A stretch of 64,000 bases of DNA from Zingiber officinale (Eukaryota > Streptophyta > Magnoliopsida > Zingiberales > Zingiberaceae), in NCBI RefSeq assembly GCF_018446385.1, contig NC_056001.1, positions 12,704,672-12,768,671 of the forward strand, read 5' to 3'. The position numbers and the translations under genes were made by a program. This document shows, piece after piece, positions 47,361 through 58,199 of this stretch. The number at the start of each line of letters is the position of its first letter. Position 1 is the stretch's first letter. A model generated the notes under the pieces. That model was given only the letters and a program-made list of their open reading frames with translations. It was not told the DNA's origin and searched no databases.

Positions 47361-48488
47361 TCAAAAGAAGATTAAGTTGGAACAAACTCCCCTTTTCCCC
47401 GGTGGTTGAAGAAGGTTTAATAAAAGAATCCACGCCGGAATTGGAGTATCCTTGGTTGCACTCAACTTCTTTTTATTGACCATTTTTCCATTGCAAATTC
47501 TTTCTGGAGGTCTTAGGCGGTTCAGTGTAAGCATCCACTCCGGAAGCTTATGTTCTCCTACCACATCATTAAAAGAAAAGACCTCCCACACACATGTGGG
47601 ATAAGAAGAAGATAGGAGAACTTTAGTGTGGGTATAAAATGTATCAAGAAGTGAATCACATCTAATGAAATCAATGAACGGTACCTCTATAAAATTTTCT
47701 GATGAATCACAAAAAATACTCACCTTATCGTTTTGAACAGTACCTGGAGTGGTGATTGTTACCTCTTCTTCATCAAAATATGGCTCAAGCTCTAGTTCTG
47801 GTGAATGCACATCTTCATGTGGTGATCCTTGGGTGCTTGGCTCCATAGCACAAGTCCCTACACTTTCATCCTCATCTCTTGGTGATTCTTGAGGTAATGC
47901 TTCCAGTAAGCACTCCCCTCCACTTAAATCATCTTCAAAAATATGTTCAGAACCTGAATCACTAACAACATCTTCAACAACAATATTAGTAGGATCAGAA
48001 ATTTGCATAATTACATAATCATCACAAAAAATATTAGAAAAATCATGTGAAGTAATGGGAGTAGGGTCAGGCCTGACAGAATCACTACTTTCCATCTCTC
48101 CACTGGAGTTTTGTGCTTGTAGTTGATTAATAGATGATGCAATCTGGTCTAACTGACTCTGTATGTTCTATATCCTTGAGAATTGCTGCTCTTGATGTTC
48201 ATTCATTTGTTGCATAATCTCCTTGAGTTTCCATGTTGACTCATCCATCTGAGGTTCATTTTGTTGAAAAGAATGGGGTATAGAAAATGTTGAAACTTTT
48301 TGAAATCCATATGAACTCTGGTAGGTAGGATATGGCTCAATAAATTGTCCTCGTGCACTTTCATACCTGAAACATGAATTATCCACCCAATTAGCATTAA
48401 AACCATTTGAAAATGACTCATACATGTTTTGTTGATCCATAGTTGGGTAATGTTGATACTCAGGCTGAAAACACTGATAACTCTCCAT
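47361..48488 (-). pseudogene. ORF of element L, 376 codons with one stop
   Basis: One frame runs from ATG 48488 to the stop at 47361, with a single TAG at about 48165 (after EQQFSRI). The first part (about 105 residues) is rich in Tyr, Gln, Ser, Phe and Asn (MESYQCFQPEYQHYPTMDQQ), followed by STWKLKEIMQQMNEHQEQQF and, past the stop, SQLDQIASSINQLQAQNSSG. This Gln-rich coiled coil with 'MxxHQ' and 'QLA..I..LQ' resembles the C-terminal region of Athila-type gag. The rest is unlike gag: an acidic stretch (residues about 150-230) and a C-terminus with two similar motifs, LPEWMLTLNRLRPPERICNG and IPAWILLLNLLQPPG, separated by KKKLSATKDT. No catalytic motif is visible. I do not recognise a function. 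A truncated gag-derived accessory protein is the cautious reading. Confidence 0.6.
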
Positions 48489-48750
48489 TCCACCTCCAAA
48501 ATTCTGAAAATATGGATCTATGCTAAAGAAATCTCCTGTTCTTCACTACAGCACTAGAAATCAATGTTAGAAGATTCAAGAGCATAAAGTTTCAAACACA
48601 TGACATTATGAACAGTAAAAACACTTAAACATTCAAGAACAAACCAACATAAAACTTCAATGAGAAATAAGCAATCAAATCAACCAAGATGCTAACAAAA
48701 TAAAATCACTCAAAGCACAATCTAAAATAAACACACATTGCTAGTTATGT

Positions 48751-48768
48751 TCCCCGGCAACGACGCCA
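48751..48768 (-). other. Primer-binding site of element L (tRNA-Asp-like)
   Basis: In sense TGGCGTCGTTGCCGGGGA, close to TGGCGCCGTTGCCGGGGA, the tRNA-Asp primer site of several plant gypsy elements. It lies five bases from the LTR edge. Confidence 0.8.
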
Positions 48769-48773
48769 AAATT

Positions 48774-51700
48774 TGGTGTTAGCCATTTTCATGTCACGTG
48801 GCACTCCAAATAATTAAAATTAAAACTCACTAAAATTAAGACAAGTGTCGTAGTAAGGAGTCCCAAGTCGTATTTTTTTTTCCAAGGGTAACTAGCAAAA
48901 TGTGTGAATTCTAAAATTTGTTCCAATCAAAATCTAACACCAACAAGATTCGTATAGCAATTCCATTTGATTCACATCATAAATTGAATTTATCTAATAA
49001 AATCAAGTTCAGAACCAGAGAAGGATGATTCTTTTCTTAACATGATCCAATATCTTCCCATTCATAATTCAATCACAACATATACAATCACCAATCAAAC
49101 TTATAGAAGCCAAATTTACTTTTCATTCACACTCGTAATCAAAGTTAACAATTAAACTCAATTGCTCATTCACAATACATTGATCTAAGATAAACAATCA
49201 AATCCTCAGGTTAAGCTCTCAACTAGTAAACTAAATCACAGCAACAATTAACCTCAAGAGTTCAACCACAGTGATGTTCAACAAAGACAATACTCAAGAG
49301 CTCAAGTTTAATATCCAACATACAAGCAAGTTAACCATCACAAGATTAATTGTATTGAACAAGAAATTGCCAAACTAAATAACCTAACCTACAAACAAAC
49401 ATGCAAAAGTATCAGATCTAAATCAATTCTACTGGATTAGTAAGATTGGGGTTTCAAAGCATGAAATTGAAATCGGAAATATAAGATTCAAACAAAAACT
49501 AAATCACAATGTAAAGATCTGAAGATCTGAACAGATTCAAGACAATTCAAAGATAAAAACAAAGAAAACAAAACCCTAATCTATAGCATTCCACAACCAA
49601 AACCGAAACTCAAATCCCTCTACTATGTTTCTAACAGAAATGCCATTGGAACCTCCCATCAAGCATTCAACACCAAATCTATAACCTCCAACTATTACCA
49701 GGGAATGATCACAGATCCAATAAACCTCCCTTAAAGCTCTCACCCGTCTGATTGTTACGTTGGTTGCTACTCGGAAAACCTAGAGGTTCCACTGTACAAA
49801 AATTTTGTACAAAGGTCTGAACCTTTTCCTGGCTACCATGTGTTCTTTTAAATTAAATTTTGGATCGCCTGCGGAACTTAACACGTTTGATCCAAAACTT
49901 AATCTATTCGTTCTTTTAGGTTTTGACTTGGGTCTCCTGCGGAACTTAACACGTTCGGCCCAAATCACCTTAAGTTATTAATTCCATTAAATATTAATTT
50001 CCATAATTGGTTCCCAGTACTGACGTGGCGAGACACACGACCTTCTTGGATATGGGAGCAACCACCACCGACTAGACAAAACCTTTTATGGAAAGCTAAT
50101 ATTTAATTTCCTAAAATAACTTTAGGTTAACCAAAAAGAACAATCAAATCACAAGGATAAATAAAACAAAAGAACATAACATCGAAAAACATATTCGAAA
50201 TACTAGAATCGTAAGCCTCTTGTATTTGGTATTATTTCCATAAATAACTAGTATGATGCGGAAAGGAAAAATTACTAGTTATACTTTCTAGAAAGACCTC
50301 TTGATCTTCTACCGTATTCCTCTTCTAACCTCGGACGTTGTGTGAGCAACGATCTTCTGAGATGAGAAAACACCAACCACCTTCTTCTCCTCCTAGCTAG
50401 GTTCGGCCACAATAAGGAAGCTTTACCAAGGATGAAGAACAAAACACCAACCAAGCTCCAAGAGATGCAAGCTTTCTCTCCTTCTTCTTCTTCTTCTCCA
50501 AGTAGTATCCGGCCACCACAAGAGCTCCAAGGGAGACGAAGGATTCGGCCACCACAAGAGGAAGAGAGGGAGAGGATGATGGCCGGCCACAACACCAAGG
50601 AAAAGAGGAAGAGAACAATAGAAGTTGTAACCCATGAAGGCACCCCTACCCCTTCTTTTATATTCCTTGGCTTTGGCAAATAAGGAAATTTATTTATAAT
50701 AAAATTTCCTTAACTTTCCTTGACAACAATTAATTAAGAAAAAATTAAATAAATTTTCCTAATTAATTGTATGTGGCCGGCCACCTCATGTAGAGCAAAT
50801 AGGATAATTTTAATCAACAATTAAAACATCCTTATTTGTCTTTGGAAATTTTAAAAAATAAAATTTCCTTTTAAAATCCCTTTATGGTTGATAAAAAGAA
50901 ATTTCTATAATTTTAATTTTCAACATGTGAATAATTTTTCAAAGAGAAAAAATAAAATATCTTTCCAATCTACAAATAAGGAAAGAGATCTAATCTCTTT
51001 CTTTTAATCTTTTGTAGATCTTTTAAAGAGAGATATTTTAATTTTAATTCTCTGTAAATTATATCTTCCACATAATAAAAATTAAAATTAATTTTTTTTT
51101 TAATTTAATGGGGGCCGGCCACCTAAGCTTGGGTTCAAGTTAGGGCCGGCCACCCATGAACCAAGGCTTGGCCGACCCTAGCTTGAACCACAAGCTAGCT
51201 TGGCCAGCCCCCTTCTCATGGGTATGAAGGTGGGTATAGGTGGGTATAGTACTCTATAAATAAGAGGCTACGATAGGGACCGAGAGGAGGAATTGGTTTT
51301 GGTCTCCCGATAAAATTAAGCATCCCGTGTTCGCCCCGAACACACAACTTAATTTTATCAATAATAATTCATTCAACTAGAGAACTATTATTGAACTATC
51401 GCACCAATCCCAAATTACATTTTTGGGCTCCTTCTTATTATGAGTGTATTAGTCTCCCTGTGTTTAAGATGTCGAATGTCCACTAATTAAGTGAGTTACT
51501 GACAACTCATTTAATCAATATCTTAATCCAAGAATAGTACCACTCACCTTATCGTCATGTCGGACTAAGTCCACCTGCAGGGTTTAACATGACAATCTTT
51601 ATGAGCTCCTCTTGGGGACATTATCAACCTAGTATCTCTAGGACACAGTTTCCTTCTATAATCAACAACACACACTATAAGTGATATCATTTCCCAATTT

Positions 51701-53029
51701 ATCGGGCTTATTGATTCATCGAACTAAATCTCACCCATTGATAAATTAAAGAAATAAATATCAAATATATGTGCTTGTTATTATATCAGGATTAAGAGCA
51801 CACACTTCTATAATAACTGAGGTATTTGTTCCTTTATAAAGTCAGTATAAAAGAAACGACCTCAAATGGTCCTACTCAATACACTCTAAGTGTACTAGTG
51901 TAATTATATAGTCAAGATAAACTAATTCCTAATTACACTATGACATTCCAATGGTTTGTTCCTTTCCATTTTGATCATGAACTACTATTTATAATTTATA
52001 AGGTATTGATAACATCATCTTCTGTATGTGACACCACATACTATGTTATCTACAATATAAATTAATTGAACAACTACAACAAATGTAGATGATTTGACCA
52101 AATGTGATTCTTTATTCGAAATAAATGTTTACAAAAGCTTAGGCTTTCGGTATACACTCTAACACTGATAACCTCACCAGCCGAAGAACAGAGCTGAATT
52201 CTGTGAATTGCTCAGCTAGATCGAACGACCAAATCGTCACAGCCTTACTGCGGAATGGAGATTGGAAAATGGACAGAAACTCTCGGAAACCTCCCTTCAA
52301 GTTCTGATGGACGCGAAATTCGCTGATCGGAAACCTCCCCTCACAAGAACGCGGCGGTGGAGCAGAATCCAAGTCGCGTTCAAGAAACCTCCCTTGATCG
52401 CTCACTGACCTTCGGAAGATGAATGCCGAAGGCTCGGGATTGTTGTCGGAGAAGAAGCTAAGCTTTCAGATCTGGAAGTGGAGCGCGGAGCGTCGGCCGT
52501 CGCGTGAAGAAGATGAAGCTACTGTAGCACAGAATCGCGAAGCCAAGCCCGTCTACTGCACTGTAGCTTCTTACTATTTAAACAACTCCCTCTCTGATCG
52601 GACGGCTGAGGATTCTCGGCGCTTGATCAACGGTGGAAATCATCTCAGATCTGGATCAAAAGGTACTGATCTTCATCTATGGTCCAGATCTACTCCTCAT
52701 TAAGTTGGATGAGCCGGATCTTTAACGGATGGCTCAGATCTTCTTGATCTTCAATGGACGGTCCAAAACACTTCAAGGCTTGATTGCTTCGTTTAGCCCT
52801 AGATTTAAGCCCAAGTGTGGCCTAATCTGATCGGGTCCATGACCCTTTTGATGCCTACAAACTAATAACAAATATTAGCATCAAATACAATGAAAATAGG
52901 CTAATTTGCAATTAAGTCCAAATTCAAATGCAATTATGAAATATGATGTAATTGTGAGATTAAGCTATAAAAAGACCATTAAAAATGTGCATTATGAATT
53001 AAAATAATGTAGCAAAATCATGGTTATCA
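48774..53029 (-). repeat. 5' LTR of element L, interrupted by S2
   Basis: It matches 40856-42694 in order, with the S2 insertion 49753-52164 plus a CTGAT duplicate inside it. Parts 48774-49752 and 52170-53029 add up to 1839 bases. A TATA-like TTTAAATAG lies on the minus strand at about 52576. Confidence 0.95.
49753..52164 (-). mobile_element. S-family solo LTR, copy S2
   Basis: 2412 bases, TGTTACGTTGG...ATACACTCTAACA, with target duplication CTGAT (49748-49752 and 52165-52169), placed in the LTR of L. There is no primer site, polypurine tract or coding region, so it is a solo LTR left by recombination between two LTRs. A minus-strand TATA box (GGAATATAAAAGAAGGGG, about 50650-50667) suggests minus is sense. 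A palindrome TGTACAAAAATTTTGTACA lies at 49793-49811, and several GGCCGGCC octamers occur (about 50582, 50774, 51115, 51143). Confidence 0.95.
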
Positions 53030-53034
53030 CTTAC

Positions 53035-53480
53035 CAAACCACACCATGAGAGAGCATAAGAATGCCCACATTTTATCCTGGAGGAGAAGCAATTATCCTT
53101 GTAGAAATTAGAGAATAATCTATCAGAAAAAACACTTATGGGCTGGATAATTGTGAACAATGACTTCTTGATCTTGATTTAATCATTGAGACTCGAGAAC
53201 AAGTAGCCATTCGTCTTAAAGCGTATCGACAATGTATGTGCACCAGATATAATAGATGTGTTATCCCTCGTGCATTCCAAGTAGGAGATCTAGTCTAGAA
53301 GAAGATTAAGCCTGTAGGAGATGTGAGCAAATTGGAGTTACAATGGGGAGGATCTTTTCAAGTAATTAGCAAGCTAAACTCAAGATCCAATTATTTAGAA
53401 GATACGGATGGTAAAAAGCTTGATTGACAATGGAGCGTCAATCATTTTAAACCTTATTGTACCGAAGATTTTTTATTGCT
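53035..53480 (+). pseudogene. Integrase C-terminal part of element D
   Basis: It continues the frame broken by L (TTP.E, MPTFYPGGEA). Later come AIRLKAYRQCMCTRYN, IPRAFQVGDLV, KPVGDVSKLELQWGG and LEDTDGKKLD, the usual end of Tat integrase. Stops replace Arg, Trp and other residues. 'NHFKPYC' near 53440 ends pol. Confidence 0.88.
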
Positions 53481-53559
53481 TTAAAAATATTTCAAAGGTA
53501 TACCGATGTCAAGTGTGTATTATTATTAATAAAATAGCCTATTCCTTCTTTTAAAGTAG

Positions 53560-54045
53560 GTTTGGCACCAAACTCTCCCAACTTGGATGTTGTTGGGGTC
53601 GAGATCCTCTCGACTACAGTAGCAGACTCCCCTTCATGCAAGGGTCGAGTAAGTACCGTATCACCGTATCTTTTTCAGAACCAAATTCCCTTGACTTGGA
53701 CGTAATCGGGGTCGAGATCCTCCCGGTTGCAATAGTGGACTCCCCTTTGTACAAAGGTCGAGAGAGTACCGTATCATCGTATCCTTTTCAATGCACAAAC
53801 TTCCCAGACTTGAACGTAGTTAGGTCAAGATCCTCCCGGCTATGGTAGCAGAATCCCCTTCGTACAAGGGTCAAGCGAGTACCATATCACTGTGTCCTTT
53901 ACAGGGCTCAAACTTCTCCGGACTTGGATGTAGTTAAGGTCAAGGGTTGAGCGAGTACTGTGTTGTCGTGTTCTTTTCAAGGGCCAAACTCCTCCGGACT
54001 TGGATGTAGTCGGGGTCGAGATCCTCTCGACTACGATAGCGGACT
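53560..54045. repeat. 115-bp minisatellite of element D, left block
   Basis: Units start at 'ggatgttgttggggtcgag' (53584) and recur at 53698, 53813, 53926 and 54001, the last spacing short. Each contains GATCCTC.CGGCTACGGTAG, GACTCCCCTTCGTACAAGGG and GTGTCCTTTTCAG. The array is interrupted by T and continues at 57591. Confidence 0.9.
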
Positions 54046-57000
54046 TGTAACACCCACAAGATTATGAGATAAGTATATGGGTGTTATTTGCTTTAGAGCC
54101 TAAAAATATGAAGAATCAAAAAAAAAAAAAAAAAGAGATAAGAGAAATAAAAGAAGATGTGAAGGTTTGAACCTAGAACCTCTCACAAAGGATAGAAATA
54201 AAATTATGTATGATAACCACTAGGATAATGAATAATATATGAAAGGGAAATGATGGGAATTGTAGTTAAATGTAAAGCTAAAATTTAGTGAAGGAACAAA
54301 GGGAAAATCAAGTGGCTTCTTTCTCTTGTTTACCTCTTGGTTAAGGAAAAAGAGTAGCAAAAGACAAGTTGTCCTTCTCCCTTTCCTTCTCTATTTTCGT
54401 GGGGTTTAAGAGGATAATAAAGAGAAGAATTTAGGGAAGGGAATGAGGACATATTCTCATTAAGAAAATACATGCATGAGATAAGGAGGAAGGGAAGCAA
54501 AGTTCATTTTGGTAACTTCCACCTACTTAGCATAAAAAGGAAAGGAACTAAAGGTTTTCATTTTTTTTCCTTCTCCCTCACCCTTGCTGAGACTCTAAGC
54601 CTCCTCCCTCATCTCCACAAGCCAAGTTTAGGTTTCTCCCTAAGAGAAAACTAAACTACAAGAAGGAGCCTTCAAGGTGTACCCTTCCGAGCAAGAGAAA
54701 ATCGAAAGGAGTGCTAGAAGAAGAAGCCCCCTACTTCCTCTTCACCAAGGGTACCATTTCTTTAAAGATTAACAAGTGATTACTAGGTAAGCTTCCCCTC
54801 ACCTGTGGTACAATAGTTTGTATGGTTTTTCATGGAGTTAGATCGCTTAAAAACCTAGGACTTGCCTTAAGAAAATTCGGCCAAAAGAAGAAGAAGAGTT
54901 TAAGAAAGTTGTAATTAGATATGCTTACTATCTTTCTTGTGATATGTATTTGATTTAAAAAGTTAATCTAAGGTTTCCATGCTAGAATAAATGATGAAAA
55001 CTTAGATCCATAAGCTTTAAACTCTCGGCCAAGCATGAACAAGAAGACTAGGTAAGTTTAAGACTCAAACTAAGCATGTTTCCTTATTCTTGAGTTATGT
55101 ACCCTATGATAATGATGTTGTTAACTTTTTCTCCTACTTGTATATTGTTGAAACTCCATTTTTCATGCCCATGAGTATTCGTCCATGTAAGAAGTAAAGG
55201 CTTAAGAGAGTTTTAAATCTAGGGCTCAGCATGCTAAGATTGTTCCTAAGACAAGGTATGAAGTTTTATGCCATGATTGTATGGTAGTTATAAATCTTAT
55301 TTCATGCTTATAAAGGTTCGGTTATGATGAGATTTGAAGTCTAGGAAAGTTTAAACCAAGGCTAGAAAGCTCATGACTTTCTTGATAAAATAATATGGAA
55401 CTAGTAGATGTTTTTTTTTTACTAAGTTTACTAATGTTGTTCCTTGTTATGATGTCATGAAAATTGTGTAGTTCCATGATTTATATGTTTCGGCCACCTT
55501 TGGATTAAAGGACTAGGAAAACTTAGAACCCAACTTATATATGTTCATGATGCTCCTTGTGGTAAGTACTATGAAATGTAGTTGTGGTTCCATGCTCTTA
55601 TGCCACTAGAAATGTAGTTCATGCTTGTTAGGGTTCGGCCAATACTAGTGCAAAGGCCTAGAGAAATTTTGAAACCAACTTACATTTGTTCATGATGTTT
55701 TGTGATAAGTACCATGAAATGTAGTTGTGATTCCTATGCTCTTATGTCACTAAAAATCTAGTTCCATGATTTATATGTTTCGGCCATTACAAGATTAAAA
55801 GCCTAGAGAAAACTTAGAACCCAACTTATATATGTGCTTATGATGTCTTGTGATATATGCTATGAAATGTAGTTGTGGTTACCATGCTCTTATGCCATTA
55901 AAAACCTAATTCCATGAGTTATAGGTTTCGGCCACCTTGAGTTAAAGGGTCTAGGAAGTTTGGAATTTAAAACAAATATGCTTATGTTGTTTCTCATGAA
56001 AATGTATAAGATATTGGCTTAAGGTTCAATACTTCCATGTTACTTGTAACCTAGAAGGAGACATGTTAGGGTTCGACCATGATAAGTTGGGAGCTTAAGG
56101 AACTTAGAACCCAAACTAAATATGCTTAAGTGGTTCCTTATGAAATATGATATGATATGAACTTAAGGTTTACATGTTTGCATGTTATTTAGAACTTGTT
56201 TGCTCTACATGAAAGGTTTCGGCCATGAAGAATTTGAAACCTAGGAGGGCTTAAAAATTTAGGTTAACATGCTTATGACATTTATTATGCTAGTATGTGA
56301 AGATATCATGAGATTTTTATATTTGTATGTTGTCTAGATATCATGCCTCTATTCATGACTTTCGGCCATATGGGTTTAGTGACCTTGATGTACCTCACAT
56401 GTTATGAATGAATCAAAAGATGTTATTTAATGATTCCATGAATGGTTATGTCTTTTATGATAAGTGATATGCTCTCTTATGTATGCTTATGATCCATGTA
56501 TGTGCTATGTGCTCAATCATGCATGCTTTAGGATATGATAAAAATGATATGTTCATTATGCAAGTTTACGATTCATGCATGTGCTGTGTGCCCAAATATG
56601 CATGCTTATGATATGCTAAGTGATATGTTCATGATGTATGCTATGATTCATGCATGTGCTGTGTACCCAAAAAAAATGCATGTTTTATGATATGTCAAGA
56701 AACATGATATGCATGTAAGAATAAGAACTACGATATGTATGACATACTACTTTACTTTATGTATGGCTTGTACCAAGGGTGGGCTCCATAAGCGCCCCGG
56801 GGTCGATGGACTAAGAAACGAGCCTCGTTAGGGATGGGCTCCTAAGTGCCCCTAGGTCGATGGACTAAGAAACAGGCCTAGTATGTATGCCTTGTAGGGT
56901 TCAAGACTTGCTACCTTGGACCTATATAGGACGCGCGCATTTATGTATGTGGTACAAGCCGGGGCCCCAAACATGTTGAGATTATGTTTAAGTATGTATT

Positions 57001-57585
57001 GTATAAGTTTTCAAAAGACATGTTGCATATGTTGCATGATATATGTTTAGGAATTTACCATGCTTATACTTTATGATTATGCCATGATACTTTATGTTAT
57101 GTTATGATATGCCATGATATGCTCTTGACATGATACATTTGTCTTTATGCCTTATGACTTATGTTTTTAATATGCTTTACGGTTTTTGTGAGTAGGAAAG
57201 GAACTTACTGAGCCATGAGTGCTCACAGCTTACTTTCTTGTACCACAGATAAAGGCAAGAAATGGATGTACTAGGGGAACAGCCGGAGGGGCTAGAAGGA
57301 TGTGTGCGGTAGTGGACTGGCTAAAAGAAATGACCTGCTTTTATTTAATAAGAAATTTACCATGTTGATGTTTTTACCTTATGACTCCATGACCTTAAGT
57401 ATGTGTTTGGGTATTTAAGACTCAAAAATATGATCGGTATGCTATGTGGTCCTTTTATATCTATGGTGAATTTTTAAGTAAGAAAATATTTTTTTTTAAT
57501 TCTCTAAGTAAGACTTCCGCTGTGTTAAGTATGTATGTGTCTCAAGTAACCCCCGTCGCCTTAGCAGGAGGGGCGGGGCGTTACA
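54046..57585. mobile_element. Solo LTR T, probably Del/Tekay-type gypsy
   Basis: 3540 bases with ends TGTAACACCC...GGGGCGTTACA and target duplication GGACT (54041-54045, 57586-57590). The ends are themselves inverted (TGTAAC/GTTACA), as in Del/Tekay LTRs, and the terminal GCCCCGCCCCTCC with CGACGGGGGTTACTTGAG is like LTRs of that group; this is family knowledge from memory. No coding or primer site is present. Internal tandem repeats are listed separately. Orientation is not certain. Confidence 0.8.
55310..56700. repeat. Tandem repeats inside solo LTR T
   Basis: A block beginning with TTTCGGCCA or GTTCGGCCA recurs at about 55316, 55489, 55626, 55779, 55927, 56071, 56217 and 56361, mostly every 140-155 bases. 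It carries 'ctaggaaaacttagaacccaa' and 'atgttcatgatg'. From about 56480 to 56690 a second unit of about 80 bases (ATGCATGTGCTGTGTGCCCAAA, split by 'atgatatgc') occurs three times. Confidence 0.85.
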
Positions 57586-57590
57586 GGACT

Positions 57591-58150
57591 CCCCTTTGTA
57601 CAAGAGTGGAGTGAGTACTATATTGTCGTGTCCTTTTCAGAGCTCAAACTCCCTCGGACTTGGACATAATCAGAGTTAAGATCCTCCGAGCTGCGGTAGC
57701 GAATTCCCTTTTGTACAAGGGTCGAGAGAGTACCATGTCATCGTGTCCTTTTTAAGGTCCAAACTCTCCTGACTTGGATGTAGTAGAGGTTGAGATCCTT
57801 TCCACTACAATAGCGGACTCCCCTTCGTACAAGGGTCAAGTGAGTACTCCATCACCGTGTCCTTTTCAGGGCCCAAACTCCCCTAGACTTGGATGTAGTC
57901 AAGGTCGAGATCCTCCTGGCTGTGGTAACGGACTCTCTTTCATACACCATGCCATTTTTAGGGCCCAAACTCCTATGGACTTCGACGTAGTTAGGGTCGA
58001 GATCCTCCCGGCTGCAATAGTGGGCTCACCTTCGTACAAGGGTCAAGCGAGTACCGTATCACCCTGTCCATTTGAGGACCAAAACTCTCTCGACTTGAAG
58101 GTAGTCGGGGTTGAGATTCTTCCAAGATCGAGACCATTGCCACCGTTACA
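57591..58150. repeat. 115-bp minisatellite of element D, right block
   Basis: It continues the units of 53560-54045, with 'gga(c/t)gta(a/g)tc' marks near 57660, 57776, 57891, 57978 and 58097. Together about ten degenerate copies are present. Confidence 0.88.
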
Positions 58151-58199
58151 ACAAAAAAGGTTCACCACATAGAACTAAATATTTTCATTGATATTAGAA

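Larger units (their letters stand above)
40856..53029 (-). mobile_element. Element L: large non-autonomous LTR retrotransposon, split by S2
   Basis: L is flanked by the duplication CTTAC (40851-40855, 53030-53034). Its LTRs are 40856-42694 and 48774-53029; without S2 and one CTGAT both are exactly 1839 bases. The primer site (48751-48768) and polypurine tract (42695-42706) show minus-strand sense. The internal region (about 6.1 kb) has one long ORF with a stop and no protease, RT, RNase H or integrase, so L is a LARD-type element. The tRNA-Asp-like primer site and AAGTGTGGGGGA polypurine tract point to an Athila/Tat-type gypsy helper. By eye the two LTRs differ at about 1.5% of positions, so the insertion is much younger than D. 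Confidence 0.93.

Noticed and set aside
40856-53029. Long near-identical copies at 40.9-42.7 and 48.8-53.0 kb as segmental duplication or assembly error
   Set aside because: They are the two LTRs of L: same orientation, primer site and polypurine tract next to them, and a CTTAC duplication outside.
53560-54045. Regularly spaced repeats that could look like a CRISPR array
   Set aside because: The 115-base units are contiguous and degenerate with no unique spacers, and lie in a plant retrotransposon.
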